64,000 nt of DNA from Flavobacterium frigidimaris (lineage in GTDB: Bacteria > Bacteroidota > Bacteroidia > Flavobacteriales > Flavobacteriaceae). A program made the translations under genes and the position numbers. Below the pieces are notes generated by a model. It worked only from the letters and a program-made list of their open reading frames with translations. It was not told where the DNA came from and ran no database searches. Location of the stretch: positions 124,001 to 188,000 of the forward strand of contig FQWG01000003.1 in assembly GCA_900129595.1 (NCBI GenBank), given 5' to 3'. This document shows positions 8,848-17,534 of this stretch, piece after piece (position 1 is the first letter of the stretch; the number at the start of each line of letters is the position of its first letter).

Positions 8848-9822
8848 ATGTTAAAAAATAAAAACATTTTTATTACAGCCCTGTGTTTGGTTCCACAATT
8901 TTTTTTCGCACAATATACTGACGTTATTAATTCAAATCGTCCGGGCGAAACGATGTCTGCATATGCAGTTGGAAAATCAGTCATTCAGGCGGAATTTGGT
9001 GTTTATGGTATCAAAGAAAAACACGATTTATTAAATTATGACGCAAGCGGTTTTGGTACAGATCTAACTTTGCGCTATGGTGCTTTTTTTGAACAATTAG
9101 AATTTATCCTGGATCTGCAATACCAAATGGAAAACTTTGATACTCCTTATACAAGTTACAAAAAGAATAATTTCAAACAAACCGTTTTAGGAGCTAAATA
9201 TTTGATTTATGATCCTTATAAAAAGGAAAGAGAAGTCAATATCTACAGTTACAAAGCCAATCATAGTTTTAACTGGCACCAATTAATTCCGGCGGTTTCT
9301 CTTTTTGCAGGAGCAAATTTTACTGGTGCTGATAATCCGTATTATTTCTCTCCGCAATCAGCAATTTCTCCTAAAGTTGCTTTGATCACACAAAATTTAT
9401 TTGGCGGCGGAAAATGGGTTTTCGTAACCAATATCATCGCAGATTACATTGCAACAGATTATCCTAGTTACGGTTATGTGTTGACATTAACGCACGGATT
9501 TAATGATAAATGGTCGGGTTTTGTTGAAAATCAGGGATATAAAAGTGATTTCTACAGCGATGCTATTGTTCGTGGCGGAGCTGCTTATTTAATCAATTCT
9601 AATCTTCAGGTTGATGCTTCTGTAAGTACTAATTTTAAGGACACACCTTCTATTTTATACGGAGGAGTAGGTGTTTCATGGCGTTATGACGGAAGATATA
9701 AAGAAAAGCAAATGGAGTTTAAAGCGAACGATAAAGCCAAAAAGAATAAAGATAATCAAATGGAACAGAGAGAAATCGATTATCAGGCAAAAGAAAGAAA
9801 ACGTAAAGCAAAGTACGAATAA
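8848..9822 (+). CDS. Outer-membrane beta-barrel, transporter-like protein
   Basis: 324 residues with a signal peptide (MLKNKNIFITALCLVPQFFFA|Q). The body alternates short amphipathic strands (GFGTDLTLRYGAFFEQLEFILDL, WVFVTNIIADYIATDYPSYGYVLTLTHG) and resembles the phenol MetA-pathway/transporter-like outer-membrane family. It ends in an unusual, highly charged tail of about 40 residues after the last strand (KEKQMEFKANDKAKK...), which would sit in the periplasm. It is followed 71 bp later by a lipoprotein gene and then a small barrel-like gene, all on the same strand. The substrate is unknown. Confidence 0.75.
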   Translation: MLKNKNIFITALCLVPQFFFAQYTDVINSNRPGETMSAYAVGKSVIQAEFGVYGIKEKHDLLNYDASGFGTDLTLRYGAFFEQLEFILDLQYQMENFDTPYTSYKKNNFKQTVLGAKYLIYDPYKKEREVNIYSYKANHSFNWHQLIPAVSLFAGANFTGADNPYYFSPQSAISPKVALITQNLFGGGKWVFVTNIIADYIATDYPSYGYVLTLTHGFNDKWSGFVENQGYKSDFYSDAIVRGGAAYLINSNLQVDASVSTNFKDTPSILYGGVGVSWRYDGRYKEKQMEFKANDKAKKNKDNQMEQREIDYQAKERKRKAKYE

Positions 9823-9893
9823 AGAAAGCAGGAAAATAAGAGAAACAAGTTTGGTATTAGTCTATAATAAATTTAAAAAGTTTTGCTTATAAA

Positions 9894-10484
9894 ATGAAAA
9901 AAATCACCTTACTATTGATTTGTTTACAATTAATGTCCTGCGCATTTCCTACGTATGTTACCCAGGATCAAAAGATGCAAAGTGGTTTGGATTTTAATAA
10001 TGGCAAATGGTTACTGAATACTATTGATGCGCCTTATTTTGTCAGTAAAAAATTAACCAAAATCGTCATAGAGGATTTTAACAAACAACTAAAAAAAGAC
10101 TTAAGCTATGTGCCTCTTACAAAAGGTTTATTGTTACCTCCAAATATCTCGTTCAATCCAGATCGAAAAGAACTCACTGATTTAAAAGAAGGAACAAAAT
10201 TTGATTATTTTATCAACATAAAGGCTAAAGTGGTAAAAGAAGAAATAGCAGCCGTTGACTATTCTTCGCATAACAATTTATCGCAGGAACACCATAATGA
10301 GATCGTTTTTGTACTTGAAATATACGACTTAAACAATTTAGAAGTTATTTATTCCAAAACTATTAATGGGTCTGTCGCCATAGATAAAAACTCAAATAAT
10401 TTAATTCTGGCAAAAACAACTGACGGCCTGATTTTAGGAGCTTACAAAAAAATAAAAAAAGACATAAACAAAAAATCCCTATAA
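9894..10484 (+). CDS. Hypothetical lipoprotein
   Basis: 196 residues with a lipoprotein signal peptide and lipobox LMSC, so Cys16 should be lipidated. The mature part is a single soluble domain with alternating strands and helices (FDYFINIKAKVVKEE..., HNEIVFVLEIYDLNNLEVIYSKTING), of the kind seen in periplasmic lipoproteins of unknown function. It is followed 6 bp later by the next gene, so the two are cotranscribed. I do not recognise the family. Confidence 0.75.
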   Translation: MKKITLLLICLQLMSCAFPTYVTQDQKMQSGLDFNNGKWLLNTIDAPYFVSKKLTKIVIEDFNKQLKKDLSYVPLTKGLLLPPNISFNPDRKELTDLKEGTKFDYFINIKAKVVKEEIAAVDYSSHNNLSQEHHNEIVFVLEIYDLNNLEVIYSKTINGSVAIDKNSNNLILAKTTDGLILGAYKKIKKDINKKSL

Positions 10485-10490
10485 GGCAAC

Positions 10491-11036
10491 ATGATAAAAA
10501 TTCTCTATGCAGCAATATTGTGTTTCGCTTTTCAAACTAATTATTCTCAAAACACAGGGGTAGAAAAATCAATTTACAACGCACAAACTGGCTTTCTGGG
10601 ATTCTGGATCAACAATGAATCCCGTTTGTTCAACGAAATAAGCCTAAGAAGCGAAATTGGTCTAGATGTAGGATTGCGCGGCTGTTCTGATTGTACCACA
10701 CAATACGCCCTGGCGCCGGTGATTACTTTAGAACCAAGATGGTATTACAACATTAATAAACGAAACAGAGCTGATAAAGGCAGAAATAACAGCGCCAATT
10801 TCCTGGCTTTGGGAATCAACTACCATCCGGATTGGTTTGTTATTTCAAATGCTCACAATGCATACGTTTCAAATCAAATTGCTATTATTCCGAAGTGGGG
10901 AATCAGGAGAAATATCGGAAACAGCAATTTCAATTATGAAGCCGGAATCGGAATTGGATATTTATATTATCTGGATGACAACTTCTCTGAAACTACCGCA
11001 GACTTGCATCTTCGAATAGGATATACCTTTAAATAA
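10491..11036 (+). CDS. Hypothetical small outer-membrane beta-barrel protein
   Basis: 181 residues with a signal peptide (MIKILYAAILCFAFQTNYS|Q). It has a run of amphipathic strands (ISLRSEIGLDVGLRG, APVITLEPRWYYNINKR, NYEAGIGIGYLYYL) and ends in the outer-membrane-type motif DLHLRIGYTFK, with an aromatic residue next to the C-terminus. A CSDC pair near residue 62 may form a disulfide in a loop. It closes an operon with the upstream lipoprotein and barrel genes and is followed by a hairpin terminator. The function is unknown. Confidence 0.72.
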   Translation: MIKILYAAILCFAFQTNYSQNTGVEKSIYNAQTGFLGFWINNESRLFNEISLRSEIGLDVGLRGCSDCTTQYALAPVITLEPRWYYNINKRNRADKGRNNSANFLALGINYHPDWFVISNAHNAYVSNQIAIIPKWGIRRNIGNSNFNYEAGIGIGYLYYLDDNFSETTADLHLRIGYTFK

Positions 11037-11063
11037 TAAAAAACCAAGCCCACTTATTTGAAT

Positions 11064-11100
11064 ATGCCCCAAAAAGTTAGACACTATTTGGGGCATTTTT
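11064..11100 (+). terminator. Rho-independent terminator of the 8.8-11.0 kb operon
   Basis: ATGCCCCAAA (11064-11073) pairs with TTTGGGGCAT (11087-11096), a perfect 10-bp stem with a 13-nt loop followed by TTTT. The loop contains AGTTAGACAC, which resembles the ends of some IS3-family elements. Confidence 0.75.
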
Positions 11101-11201
11101 AATATCAGATCTTTTTTCTTATAGTAAAGATAACTATATTCGTTGTCACCAATTCTATGAGTTATTTTACTTAGAATATTCTTAAAACAAATACGATCTT
11201 A

Positions 11202-12320
11202 ATGATTACACTTAAAGAAGCCAAAACAAAAAAGGAATTAACAGACTATATAAAATTTCCGTTTTCACTTTATAAAGACAATCCATATTGGGTTCCGCCT
11301 ATTATTGCGGATGAATTAGAGTCTTTTGACAAAACAAAAAATCCTGCTTTTGACAATGCTGAAGCTTATTTTTATCTGGCATACAAAGACAATGAAATTG
11401 TGGGGCGTATTACGGCTATCATCAATTGGTCAGAGGTAAATAATCAGCACAAAAGAAAAGTTCGTTTTGGCTGGTTTGATGTTATCGATGATGTTGAAGT
11501 GACCAAAGTTTTATTAGAAAAAGTATACGAACTGGGAAAACAACACAATCTGGAGCATGTTGAAGGCCCAATGGGTTTTTCGAATTTGGATAAAGTGGGT
11601 GTACTGACAGAAGGTTATGACCAAATGGGCACTATGATTACCTGGTACAATCATCCTTATTATGTCACTCATTTTGAGCAATTAGGCTTTAAAGTAGAGA
11701 AAGAATATATCGAGAGTATTTTTCCGTTCTCCAATGTTAAACCTGAGTTTTTTCTAAAAGCGCAGGAATTAATTAAAAAAAGATACGGTTTAAGAGCACT
11801 TACTTTTACAAAAACAAAAGACATTATGCCTCACGTAGACAAAATGTTTGATTTGTTTAATGAATCGTATGCCAAACTATCTTCATTTGTAGCAATTTCA
11901 GATGTTCAGAAAGAATATTTCAAGAAAAAATACATCAGTTTTATCAATCCGGAATACATCAAGTTTGTGGTAGATAAAGAAGATAATCTGGTTGCTTTTA
12001 GTATTGTAATGCCTAGTTTTTCTGAAGCACTGCAAAAGGCAAAAGGAAAATTGTTTCCATTTGGATTCATTCATTTACTAAGAGCACGAAAAAAGAGCAA
12101 AGATGTTGTTTTCTACCTCATCGGAGTTCATCCGGATTATCAAAACAAAGGTGTTACCGCCATTATTTTTGATGAGTATTTTAAAACTTTCTCTGAAAAA
12201 GGAATTAAAAATTGCATCAGAACACCGGAATTAGCAGAAAACACAGCGATTCACTTATTATGGAAGAACTTTGACCCAAAGATTCACTGTCAAAGAAAAA
12301 CGTATTTAAAATATCTTTAG
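11202..12320 (+). CDS. GNAT-fold acetyltransferase-like protein
   Basis: 372 residues, cytoplasmic, with no signal peptide. The N-terminal half (FPFSLYKDNPYWVPPI..., EAYFYLAYKDNEIVGRITAIIN) and the C-terminal half (VVFYLIGVHPDYQNKGVTAIIFDEYFKTFSEKGI) both look like GNAT modules; the latter carries a motif-A-like VHPDYQNKG acyl-CoA binding loop. The length fits the two-domain GNAT proteins common in Bacteroidota. The substrate is unknown. It is transcribed towards the lipoprotein gene at 12408, and the two share a bidirectional hairpin. Confidence 0.75.
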   Translation: MITLKEAKTKKELTDYIKFPFSLYKDNPYWVPPIIADELESFDKTKNPAFDNAEAYFYLAYKDNEIVGRITAIINWSEVNNQHKRKVRFGWFDVIDDVEVTKVLLEKVYELGKQHNLEHVEGPMGFSNLDKVGVLTEGYDQMGTMITWYNHPYYVTHFEQLGFKVEKEYIESIFPFSNVKPEFFLKAQELIKKRYGLRALTFTKTKDIMPHVDKMFDLFNESYAKLSSFVAISDVQKEYFKKKYISFINPEYIKFVVDKEDNLVAFSIVMPSFSEALQKAKGKLFPFGFIHLLRARKKSKDVVFYLIGVHPDYQNKGVTAIIFDEYFKTFSEKGIKNCIRTPELAENTAIHLLWKNFDPKIHCQRKTYLKYL

Positions 12321-12342
12321 AATCAATTTCAAAATACATAAA

Positions 12343-12372
12343 AAAATCCATTCGACAAATCGAATGGATTTT
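12343..12372. terminator. Bidirectional terminator hairpin
   Basis: AAAATCCATTCG (12343-12354) pairs perfectly with CGAATGGATTTT (12361-12372) around a 6-nt loop, with A and T tracts on either side. It sits between two convergent genes and can serve both. The same stem recurs at 12931-12963. Confidence 0.85.
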
Positions 12373-12407
12373 GTGTTTTACAATTTTTTTATTTCTTTAT
12401 CTCTCCT

Positions 12408-12881
12408 TTAAAGAGGGCAATCAACTTTTGTCAGCGTATTTTTTGTGTCAAATTTTAATTTCTTTTTATCTTTAAAGGTTACTTTATTATTTGCATCTGT
12501 TACATCACCATATCCCTCGATAAGTGTTCCGTCTTTTTGCAAAAAAACTACTTCTCTTACAGAAGAAACTCCTTCAGAGATAAAAGTATAATCTGCGATT
12601 AGCGTATCACCTTTCATATTTCCTACCAGAGTACCTTCGTTTTTATCTTTTCCGGTTAGGTTATAGCTCAATTTTCCGTTTACTTCCTGATGCGAATTTA
12701 CATTAAAACTCAACGCTACTATATTACCATTAAGTCTTGATGAATAACACTGATCTCCTGAAGGCTCAAGAACCTCAACCTCTTTTGGATCGTTTGGAAC
12801 AATTTCCGGTACCGGAGCTGTTTTTTTACAAGAAATAAAAACAACTAAAACAATTACTGTTATTGCTAATACTTTTTTCAT
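12408..12881 (-). CDS. Hypothetical lipoprotein
   Basis: 157 residues with a lipoprotein signal peptide; the lipobox VFISC puts the lipidated Cys at residue 18. A short proline-rich linker (PVPEIVPNDPKEVEVLEP) is followed by a compact beta-rich domain with motifs repeated in this lipoprotein type (LSYNLTGKDKNEGTLVGNMKGDTLIADYTF). Cys47 and the C-terminal DCPL cysteine could form a disulfide. It is a stand-alone gene lying between two hairpins with the same stem. The function is unknown. Confidence 0.78.
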   Translation of the reverse strand: MKKVLAITVIVLVVFISCKKTAPVPEIVPNDPKEVEVLEPSGDQCYSSRLNGNIVALSFNVNSHQEVNGKLSYNLTGKDKNEGTLVGNMKGDTLIADYTFISEGVSSVREVVFLQKDGTLIEGYGDVTDANNKVTFKDKKKLKFDTKNTLTKVDCPL

Positions 12882-12930
12882 ACTATTTCTTTTTTACTGT
12901 GATTTACAAGTATAAATTTAATGGAAATAA

Positions 12931-12963
12931 AAAAAATCCATTCGCATAACGAATGGATTTTTT
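12931..12963 (-). terminator. Terminator hairpin downstream of the oxoamine synthase gene region
   Basis: AAAAAATCCATTCG pairs perfectly with CGAATGGATTTTTT around a CATAA loop. It lies 38 bp beyond the stop of the alpha-oxoamine synthase gene and is its likely terminator. The stem is the same as at 12343-12372; only the loop differs. Confidence 0.85.
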
Positions 12964-13000
12964 TATATAATTCCCATATTAGGAATCTATGATTAAGAAA

Positions 13001-14263
13001 TTAAGCGTCTAAATCAACTTTAGTTCTGCTTGCAATTTCTTTGTAAGTTCCGTTTTCTAATTTTTCACGAATGGCTTCAAATGCAACTAACGTTTCATCA
13101 ATATCAGCTAATGTATGAGAAGTTGTCGGGATCATTCTTAACAAAATAATACCTTTTGGAATTACCGGATAAATTACAATCGATAAGAAAATACCGTAGT
13201 TTTCTCTTAAATCGTTTACCATTACCATTGCTTCCGGCACACTTCCTTGTAAATAAACTGGTGTTACACAAGTATTTGTATCTCCAATATTGAAGTTTCT
13301 GGAACGTAATCCGTTTTGTAACGCATTTACATTTTCCCAAAGTTTATCTTTCAATTCAGGGTGATTACGCAATAATTCAAGACGTTTCAAAGAACCAATT
13401 GTCTGAATCATTGGCAATGCTTTTGCAAACATCTGAGAGCGTAAGTTATATTTCAAATAATCAATAATATCTTGATCTGCAGCTACAAATGCTCCAATAT
13501 TAGCCATTGATTTTGCAAAAGTAGAGAAGTAAACATCAATATCGTCCTGAACTCCTTGCTCCTCACCTGCTCCGGCTCCTGTTTTACCAAGAGTACCAAA
13601 ACCATGTGCATCATCTACTAATAAACGGAAATTGTATTTTTGTTTTAAAGCAACAATTTCTTTTAATTTACCTTGTTGTCCTCGCATTCCAAACACACCT
13701 TCAGTAATAAATAAAATTCCGCCACCTGTTTCAGTTGCCATTTTAGTAGCACGTTGCAGGTTTTTCTCCATACTTTCAAGATCATTGTGTTTGTAAGTAA
13801 AACGTTTACCCATGTGCAAACGAACACCATCAATAATACAAGCATGAGAATCTACATCATAAACAATAATATCGTTTTTAGTCACCAAAGCGTCAATAAT
13901 AGACACCATTCCCTGATAACCAAAATTCAATAAATAAGCAGCTGGTTTCATTACGAACTCCGCCAATTCATTTTCTAATTGTTCGTGGTATTTCGTGTGT
14001 CCTGACATCATACGGGCTCCCATTGGGTAAGCTGCTCCAAACTGAGTTGCTGCATCAATATCTGCCTGACGAACTTCCGGGTGATTTGCAAGACCTAAAT
14101 AGTCATTCAAACTCCAATTTAAAATATCTTTTCCACCAAATTTCATTCTAGGACCAAGTTCTCCTTCTAATTTAGGGAACACAAAATATCCCTCAGCTTG
14201 TGAAGCCCATTTTCCTAATGGTCCTTTATTGTTCTGAATTCTTTCGAATAAATCTTTTACCAT
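13001..14263 (-). CDS. Alpha-oxoamine synthase (serine palmitoyltransferase or cysteate fatty acyltransferase)
   Basis: 420 residues, fold-type I PLP enzyme of the family that condenses an amino acid with an acyl-CoA (serine palmitoyltransferase, KBL, BioF). Visible motifs are the substrate loop NDYLGLANHPEV, the Asp/His pair in VDDAHGFGTLG, the PLP-lysine region STFAKSMANIGAF and the late PTTSHT motif. In Bacteroidota such enzymes start sphingolipid synthesis, or in Flavobacterium sulfonolipid (capnine) synthesis by using cysteate instead of serine. Sequence alone does not separate the two. It is monocistronic, with a terminator at 12931-12963. Confidence 0.82.
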   Translation of the reverse strand: MVKDLFERIQNNKGPLGKWASQAEGYFVFPKLEGELGPRMKFGGKDILNWSLNDYLGLANHPEVRQADIDAATQFGAAYPMGARMMSGHTKYHEQLENELAEFVMKPAAYLLNFGYQGMVSIIDALVTKNDIIVYDVDSHACIIDGVRLHMGKRFTYKHNDLESMEKNLQRATKMATETGGGILFITEGVFGMRGQQGKLKEIVALKQKYNFRLLVDDAHGFGTLGKTGAGAGEEQGVQDDIDVYFSTFAKSMANIGAFVAADQDIIDYLKYNLRSQMFAKALPMIQTIGSLKRLELLRNHPELKDKLWENVNALQNGLRSRNFNIGDTNTCVTPVYLQGSVPEAMVMVNDLRENYGIFLSIVIYPVIPKGIILLRMIPTTSHTLADIDETLVAFEAIREKLENGTYKEIASRTKVDLDA

Positions 14264-14482
14264 AAATATATTTTGAAGTAATAATTTTAATTTATACAGG
14301 GTGCAAAAATAATGATTATTATTCTAAAATTCAGTTTGCCATTTATTTTTATCGAAAAATAATCTGAATATCAATCTTTAAAAAATAATACCTATTTCAA
14401 CCCCTTCAGTTTAACAAGATTAAACTCAAATATCAAGACAAAATTAAATTGTAATTTATTTCGTTATATGACTTTTATCATA

Positions 14483-14506
14483 ATAAAAGACTTTTTTGTC
14501 TTTTAT
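14483..14506 (+). promoter_or_regulatory. Candidate Rrf2 (NsrR-like) operator upstream of nirK
   Basis: ATAAAAGAC (14483-14491), six T, then GTCTTTTAT (14498-14506): a perfect 9-6-9 palindrome 41 bp before the nirK start. Its right arm overlaps the -7 box TATATTTG (14504-14511). There is no TTG at the -33 distance, so the promoter may need activation or the site may block RNA polymerase. The same architecture occurs before norB and the Rrf2 gene. Confidence 0.75.
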
Positions 14507-14547
14507 ATTTGTATTAAGATTTAAAACTAAAATAAACCAAACTTGTT

Positions 14548-15996
14548 ATGAAAAAGACATCTAAAATGCCCCTAAAATTAAAAGCTGTTTTCTGTATCTT
14601 TTTTGCAATGCTGTTGTTTACATCATGCAAAAAAGCAGAAGAATCAACTGATTATACCGCTATAGTAACTGATGGAGAAAAAGAAGCTGAGCTTACTGCC
14701 CCGCCAATGGTACCCAAACCGGTTGGAAACAGACCTGCCATGAAACTAAAGGTTAATATGGAAATCAAAGAGCAGGAAGGAACGATGACTGATGGTGTAA
14801 AATATACATATTGGACATTTGGAGGGACTGTTCCGGGAAGTTTTATCAGAACACGTGTTGGTGATGAAGTCGAATTTCACTTAAAAAACCATCCTGATAA
14901 TAAATTACCTCATAATATCGATTTACATGCTGTAACTGGTCCCGGAGGTGGAGCAACGTCTTCATTAGTCGCTCCCGGTCACGAAAAAGTCTTTAGCTTT
15001 AAGGTGATAAATCCCGGATTGTATGTTTACCATTGTGCGACGGCTCCGGTTGGAATGCACATTGCAAACGGAATGTATGGTTTAATTTTGGTAGAGCCTG
15101 AAGGCGGACTTCCTCCGGTAGACAAAGAATACTACGTAATGCAGGGAGATTTCTATACGCAGGGTGAGTATGGAGCGAAAGGACTACAGCCTTTTGATAT
15201 GAATAAAGCCGTAAAAGAAACTCCTGACTATGTTGTATTTAACGGAAAAGTGGGTTCGCTGACAAACGGAGGTGAACTTACCGCAAAAGTGGGAGAAACT
15301 GTTCGTTTATTTGTTGGTAATGGCGGCCCTAACCTGGTATCTTCTTTTCATGTTATTGGTGAAATATTCGACAATGTGCATGTAGAAGGCGGAAGTATGG
15401 TGAATAAAAACGTTCAGACGACATTAATTCCTGCCGGTGGAGCCTCTATAGTAGACTTTAAAGTTGAAACTCCCGGTAATTTTATCATTGTTGACCACTC
15501 TATTTTCAGAGCTTTTAATAAAGGTGCACTGGGAATCTTAAAAGTAGAAGGTCCTGAAAATAAAAAAGTATATTCAGGAACGATCCAGGAAGGTATTTAT
15601 CTGCCTGAAGGAGGAACAATTCAAAAAATGCCAAACAGTACAGCTGCTAAAACGGCAATTCCAAAAAGAACTGTAACTGAAAAAATAAAAATTGGAAAAG
15701 AGATTTTTGGTACAACCTGTTTTGCCTGTCATCAATCAGAAGGACAAGGAATCCCTAGTACGTTCCCACCTCTTGCAAAATCAGATTATCTTAATGCAGA
15801 TCCTAAACGAGCCATTAAAACAATCCTGCATGGTTTAAGTGGTGAGGTAACTGTAAATGGCAAAAAATATAATAATGTCATGCCAAGTCAGAATTTATCT
15901 GATGACGAGATCGCAAATGTTATGACCTATATCTATAACAGTTGGGGAAATAATAAAACAGATGTGACTCCTGAAATGGTAAAAGCACAAAGATAA
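14548..15996 (+). CDS. nirK: Copper nitrite reductase (AniA class) fused to cytochrome c
   Basis: 482 residues. It reduces nitrite to NO in the periplasm, anchored as a lipoprotein (lipobox FTSC, Cys27). Two cupredoxin domains carry type-1 Cu ligands H122, C163, H171, M176, type-2 Cu ligands H127, H162, H317, and catalytic D125 and H268. The [17 protein letters not shown] loop has the shorter spacing of the neisserial AniA class. A C-terminal cytochrome c domain (about 380-465) has CFACH haem attachment at 391-395 and likely axial M445, so electrons can reach the type-1 copper internally. It is the first gene of an operon with the FGE-like and SCO genes, under the palindromic operator at 14483. 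Confidence 0.96.
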   Translation: MKKTSKMPLKLKAVFCIFFAMLLFTSCKKAEESTDYTAIVTDGEKEAELTAPPMVPKPVGNRPAMKLKVNMEIKEQEGTMTDGVKYTYWTFGGTVPGSFIRTRVGDEVEFHLKNHPDNKLPHNIDLHAVTGPGGGATSSLVAPGHEKVFSFKVINPGLYVYHCATAPVGMHIANGMYGLILVEPEGGLPPVDKEYYVMQGDFYTQGEYGAKGLQPFDMNKAVKETPDYVVFNGKVGSLTNGGELTAKVGETVRLFVGNGGPNLVSSFHVIGEIFDNVHVEGGSMVNKNVQTTLIPAGGASIVDFKVETPGNFIIVDHSIFRAFNKGALGILKVEGPENKKVYSGTIQEGIYLPEGGTIQKMPNSTAAKTAIPKRTVTEKIKIGKEIFGTTCFACHQSEGQGIPSTFPPLAKSDYLNADPKRAIKTILHGLSGEVTVNGKKYNNVMPSQNLSDDEIANVMTYIYNSWGNNKTDVTPEMVKAQR

Positions 15997-16010
15997 CAAC
16001 ACAAAGCAAT

Positions 16011-16778
16011 ATGCAAAAAAGCATTTTCATTATTCTTTTCTTGGCTCTCATGGGAATGGTCAGAGCGCAAGAATCGAAAATGGCTCCGATAAAAGAGGGC
16101 TCATTTGTCCCTCTTTACGGGGCTACAGTAAAAACGCCTGTAGTGGTAAAATCTTTTTTTATAGATGTTTATCCCGTTACAAATATTGAGTTTTTGACTT
16201 TCCTTAAAAAAAACCCAAACTATAGCAAATCTAAAATAAAAGGAATTTTTGCCGACAAAAGTTATCTGGCCTATTGGAAAAGTGATTTTGATATTGGAAA
16301 TTCAAATCCTAAAGCTCCTGTAACCAATGTTTCCTGGTTTGCCGCCAAGAAATATTGTGAATGTCAGGGAAAACGTTTGCCTACAATGGATGAATGGGAA
16401 TATGTGGCGATGGCAGATGAAAAAAAGAAGGATGCCAGAACAAAAACTGAGTTTAATAAATACATTTTGTCGTGGTACGAGAAATCAAAAACCTATGAAA
16501 ATCCTATTGGCAAAACGTTCAAAAATTACTGGGGCGTTTATGATATGCACGGATTGGTATGGGAATGGACTTCTGACTTTAATAGTATCTTTTTGTCTGG
16601 AGAATCCAGAAAAGACAAAAGCGACGATAAAAACCTTTTTTGCGGTGGTGCATCTGTAAATGCAACTGACCTGATGGATTACGCCGCTTTTATGCGATAT
16701 GCTTTCAGAGGAAGTCTTAAAGCGAATTATTCTACCCGAAATCTCGGTTTTAGATGTGCTGCTGCAACTCAATTATAA
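16011..16778 (+). CDS. FGE-sulfatase-fold (SUMF1-like) protein, catalytic cysteines absent
   Basis: 255 residues with a signal peptide (MQKSIFIILFLALMGMVRAQ). The fold signatures of formylglycine-generating enzymes are present: FFIDVYPVTNIEFLTFL, VSWFAAKKYCECQGKRLPTMDEWEYVA, DMHGLVWEWTSDFN and the C-terminal NLGFRCA. The segment that normally holds the two active-site cysteines reads GGASVNATDLMDYAAFMRYAF and has none, so copper-dependent oxidation of a sulfatase cysteine is unlikely. It lies 14 bp after nirK and before a SCO gene, so a role in nitrite reductase maturation or electron transfer is an inference from context. Confidence 0.85.
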   Translation: MQKSIFIILFLALMGMVRAQESKMAPIKEGSFVPLYGATVKTPVVVKSFFIDVYPVTNIEFLTFLKKNPNYSKSKIKGIFADKSYLAYWKSDFDIGNSNPKAPVTNVSWFAAKKYCECQGKRLPTMDEWEYVAMADEKKKDARTKTEFNKYILSWYEKSKTYENPIGKTFKNYWGVYDMHGLVWEWTSDFNSIFLSGESRKDKSDDKNLFCGGASVNATDLMDYAAFMRYAFRGSLKANYSTRNLGFRCAAATQL

Positions 16779-16795
16779 TTTTAAAATCATTTAAA

Positions 16796-17410
16796 ATGAA
16801 AAAAACAATAATGGCAATTTTCATTCTTCTTCTTACTTTACAAAGTTGCAAAGATTCTAAAAAAGAAGACAATTCATTAGCCCAAAAAGACAAAGCAATC
16901 AGCGATTTATCGATTTATAATTTACCCTCAGAATGGACAACCCAAGATGGAAAAAACATTGAACTAAAAAGCCTGAAAGGAAATATTCTCGTCATGGTAA
17001 TGATTTACACCACTTGCAAAGCTGCCTGCCCGCGATTGGTTGCGGACATGAGAAATATAGAATCCCGCTTAAATAAAAAAACGAAGAAAAACGTAAAACT
17101 TCTTCTGGTGAGTATTGATCCTGAAACAGATACTCCTGAAAAATTAAAGGCATTTGCGATTGCTAATAAAATGGAAAATGATCCGTGGATTTTCTTACGC
17201 TCTACAGAGGAAAACACAAGGGAATTTGCGGCAGTCCTTGCCGTTAACTATAAAAAAATATCTCCTATAGATTTCTCACACTCTAATATTATAAGTGTTT
17301 TTAATCCAGACGGAGAATTGATTTACCAACAAGAAGGTTTGGGGGTAAATAATGATAAAACGGTAGACAGAATAAATCTCGAAGCCGAAAAGATTAAACA
17401 GGTTAATTAA
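16796..17410 (+). CDS. SCO1/SenC-family copper chaperone lipoprotein
   Basis: 204 residues from the ATG at 16796; an upstream extension of 14 residues overlaps the previous gene and lacks a signal. The lipobox LQSC gives lipidated Cys18. The thioredoxin-like fold carries the SCO copper motif TTCKAACP (CxxxC) and the third ligand His in DFSHSN. SCO proteins deliver Cu or act as thiol reductases in cupredoxin and oxidase assembly. Being last in the nirK operon, it most likely loads or protects the copper sites of NirK. A terminator follows at 17417. Confidence 0.92.
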   Translation: MKKTIMAIFILLLTLQSCKDSKKEDNSLAQKDKAISDLSIYNLPSEWTTQDGKNIELKSLKGNILVMVMIYTTCKAACPRLVADMRNIESRLNKKTKKNVKLLLVSIDPETDTPEKLKAFAIANKMENDPWIFLRSTEENTREFAAVLAVNYKKISPIDFSHSNIISVFNPDGELIYQQEGLGVNNDKTVDRINLEAEKIKQVN

Positions 17411-17416
17411 TTCGTA

Positions 17417-17458
17417 AAAAAACAAGGGAAGATTTTAATTCATCGACTCTTGTTTTTT
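17417..17458 (+). terminator. Terminator of the nirK operon
   Basis: AAAAAACAAG (17417-17426) pairs with CTTGTTTTTT (17449-17458) around a 22-nt loop, immediately after the SCO stop codon. The stem is A/T-rich, so it is of moderate strength. Confidence 0.6.
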
Positions 17459-17534
17459 GTTTTTATATCCAATAGAAAAATTAATCCAAGGGATCGCAAA
17501 ATCATAATAATCTGTGACAAAAAAACAGAATAGC

